The notes under the pieces were generated by a model. It was not told the DNA's origin, did not search any database, and was given only the letters and a program-made list of their open reading frames with translations. A DNA stretch of 6,258 nucleotides from Treponema sp. (GTDB lineage: Bacteria; Spirochaetota; Spirochaetia; Treponematales; Breznakiellaceae). Below, piece by piece: positions 4,953-6,258 of this stretch (positions are counted from its first letter, which is position 1; every line of letters starts with the position of its first letter). A program made the position numbers and the translations under genes. The stretch is taken from positions 1 to 6,258 of the forward strand of contig WRAL01000094.1 of NCBI GenBank assembly GCA_009780285.1. Reading direction: 5' to 3'.

Positions 4953-5846
4953 CTACAGCCTTCCCTTGCTCAGCCGGTTCGAGGCGGCGAAGCCCAGGGC
5001 GAAGGCCGCGGCCCCTATCGTCAGGGCCGTAAGGGATGCCCCGCCGGAGCGCGTGATGGGATCCATGGCCAGCGCTATCACGGAGGCGGCCATAAGGCCG
5101 GCCATAGCCGAGTACAGCGGCCGCCCGTGCCGTTCCAGCAGGCGCTCAATGGCACGCAGGGTAAGAAGGCCGCCCGCGATCACGCCTACGCCCAAAGGCC
5201 CCAGGACTTTAAGGATGCTCAGAAAAAGCTCCGGACTGCCGGAGCCGGAAAGAAAGTGGCGCAGGGACTGCGCCGCGTAAATCGCCTCGGGGTAAACGCC
5301 CAGAAGCAAAAGGACGAAGGAGCCGCTCATTCCTGGAACCACCAGCGCCACGGCGGCCAGCGCCCCGGCGAAAAGCAGGAACAGCATCCGCGCCGCGCCC
5401 ACCGCCGCCAACGCCTCCGCCGGATCGCCCGAGGCTCCCAGGCGCATGCGCAAAAGCGCCAGGCCAAGCAGTATAGGAAAGGGCGCGAGCGCGAGCGCCA
5501 TCTCCCGCGCCCCGAGCCTGCCGCCAAGCTCGACGGCCTTGGCGAAGACGCGCGGAACCACGCCGAGGATCAGGCCCATGAAAAAAAGCATGGTGGGAAG
5601 CGCGTGCCGTTCCAAAAGGAAGGAGATCACGGCGCTGAAGGCCACTATGCCGGCGCAGGCCCCAAGCAAAACAGGCGCGAGAAAAATGGCGTTGCCGCGC
5701 ATGTCCTTCCTAAAATTGTTGATGGACTTTACAAGGTCGAAGTAAAAGCCCATGACGATGGCGATCGTGCCGGCGCTCACGCTGGGCACGGTCTGAACGG
5801 CGCCGAAAACAAGGCCGTTGAAAAAGTTGCGGATTGCTTTTTTCAT
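4953..5846 (-). CDS. popT: DUF368 / PopT-family polyprenyl-phosphate transporter
   Basis: The 297-residue protein is strongly hydrophobic with about eight to ten membrane segments, the usual size for DUF368. The family's two repeated signatures are present: NGLVFGAVQTVPSVSAGT (residues 10-27) followed by GFYFDLV, and ALVVPGMSGSF (167-177) followed by LLLGVY. The first signature reads VPSVSAGT where many members have VPGVSGGT. Members of this family were shown to return undecaprenyl phosphate, the lipid carrier for cell-wall and surface sugar precursors, to the cytoplasmic side of the membrane. That function is inferred here from family membership. The ATG at 5846 shares a base with the upstream stop (TAATG) and has only a weak ribosome binding site, suggesting coupled translation. 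It ends before the non-coding region and is probably not in the same transcript as the lipoprotein operon. Confidence 0.92.
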   Translation of the reverse strand: MKKAIRNFFNGLVFGAVQTVPSVSAGTIAIVMGFYFDLVKSINNFRKDMRGNAIFLAPVLLGACAGIVAFSAVISFLLERHALPTMLFFMGLILGVVPRVFAKAVELGGRLGAREMALALAPFPILLGLALLRMRLGASGDPAEALAAVGAARMLFLLFAGALAAVALVVPGMSGSFVLLLLGVYPEAIYAAQSLRHFLSGSGSPELFLSILKVLGPLGVGVIAGGLLTLRAIERLLERHGRPLYSAMAGLMAASVIALAMDPITRSGGASLTALTIGAAAFALGFAASNRLSKGRL

Positions 5847-6258
5847 TATTCGTCGTTCCCGCTCGCCGCGGCGAGCCGCGCCTCGACCTCCTCAAGCTTT
5901 CTTTCCAGCGCCTCGATCGTTCGCTTGATGCGCTGTTTTTCCTTTTCCAGCGCCAGCGTCGGGCTTTCCGGCTCAGGCTTTTTTCTCGCCACGACCTTCA
6001 CCGCGTCGGGGCTTTTGCCGGCCAGAAGCGAGGCCTCGGCCGCCCGGCGCTCGTCGCGGCCCGGAATGCCGGCGAGGAAGCGCATGTTGTCCGCGCCGGT
6101 GTCCGGGCTTAGATCGTAGCCGCTGATCTTCATCGCCGCGCTCGCCGCCGCGCGGGGGATGCGAAGCGTCCTGTCCAGGTAGTCCTCGAAGCGCGCGCCG
6201 GAGCGCTCGCAAAGCTCCTTCGCGCGAAGCAGGCGCTCGCCCAGTTCCTTGACCAGGG
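5846..6258 (-). CDS. Unrecognised protein with coiled-coil tail, C-terminal part, runs off the right edge
   Basis: The frame is open from the window edge to a TAA at 5846 and gives 136 residues; the internal ATG at 6133 is not the true start because the frame continues beyond it with sensible protein. The visible part starts with helices (ELGERLLRAKELCERSGARF, then EDYLDRTLRIPRAA), continues through GYDLSPDTGADNMRFLAGIP, a DERRAAEASLLAGKSPDAVK helix and an Arg/Lys/Pro-rich linker, and ends in a charged coiled coil (about the last 38 residues, EKEKQRIKRTIEALERKLEE). The pattern faintly recalls DUF3102-type proteins, where a helical DNA-binding-like region precedes a coiled coil, but I cannot confirm this. 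It is coupled to the DUF368 gene by a TAATG overlap. No function is proposed. Confidence 0.7.
   Translation of the reverse strand, partial: LVKELGERLLRAKELCERSGARFEDYLDRTLRIPRAAASAAMKISGYDLSPDTGADNMRFLAGIPGRDERRAAEASLLAGKSPDAVKVVARKKPEPESPTLALEKEKQRIKRTIEALERKLEEVEARLAAASGNDE

Noticed and set aside
4953..5280. Terminator for the DUF368 gene formed by the central 13-base inverted repeat at 4825-4853
   Set aside because: The stem is strong, but the sequence after it on the minus strand is TCAACCTGCAT rather than a T-run, so it is not a standard intrinsic terminator.

Overview
The window is a compact, GC-rich bacterial segment. Every gene I can support lies on the minus strand, so transcription runs from high to low coordinates. 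The taxon cannot be fixed from sequence alone. A relaxed lipobox (LATGC) and the mix of a Rex-type protein, a PadR regulator and DUF368 would suit an anaerobic spirochaete or a Bacillota-like bacterium, but this is a low-confidence guess.

Layout in transcription order: (i) 6258-4953 holds the 3' end of an unrecognised gene with a charged coiled-coil tail. It overlaps by one base (TAATG) the start of a DUF368 membrane protein, the PopT polyprenyl-phosphate transporter family. (ii) 4952-4638 is a 315-base non-coding stretch. It holds a 108-base concentric palindrome with TA at both ends (MITE-like), A/T tracts with a TTTTTCGCGAAAAA palindrome, and a good sigma70-type promoter (TTGACA, 17 bases, TAAGAT). 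(iii) 4637-1788 is a four-gene cluster: a DUF2807-type lipoprotein, a PadR-family regulator that seems to start at a CTG codon, and two tandem paralogues. Each paralogue fuses an N-terminal HAAS-like helical domain to a DUF2807/DUF4097-type beta-repeat domain, with no signal peptide or membrane segment visible. (iv) 1778-786 encodes a Gfo/Idh/MocA oxidoreductase, followed by a probable intrinsic terminator. (v) 701-291 encodes a Rex-type NAD-binding domain with no DNA-binding domain, and 259-1 the start of an unrecognised membrane protein that leaves the window.

The likely unit of function is the PadR/DUF2807 cluster. Its genes are joined by a 1-base gap, an ATGA overlap and a 9-base gap, and it has its own promoter. 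The three DUF2807 proteins share a strict 20-residue repeat ending in two 18-residue steps, with 5, 6 and 8 Gly-x-Gly turns. One copy is exported as a lipoprotein. The other two appear cytoplasmic and carry a Cys-x-Cys pair that the lipoprotein lacks. A reasonable model is a PadR-controlled envelope or redox sensing module with an exterior and an interior partner, but its function is not shown by the sequence. No rRNA, tRNA, CRISPR array or plus-strand gene was found.
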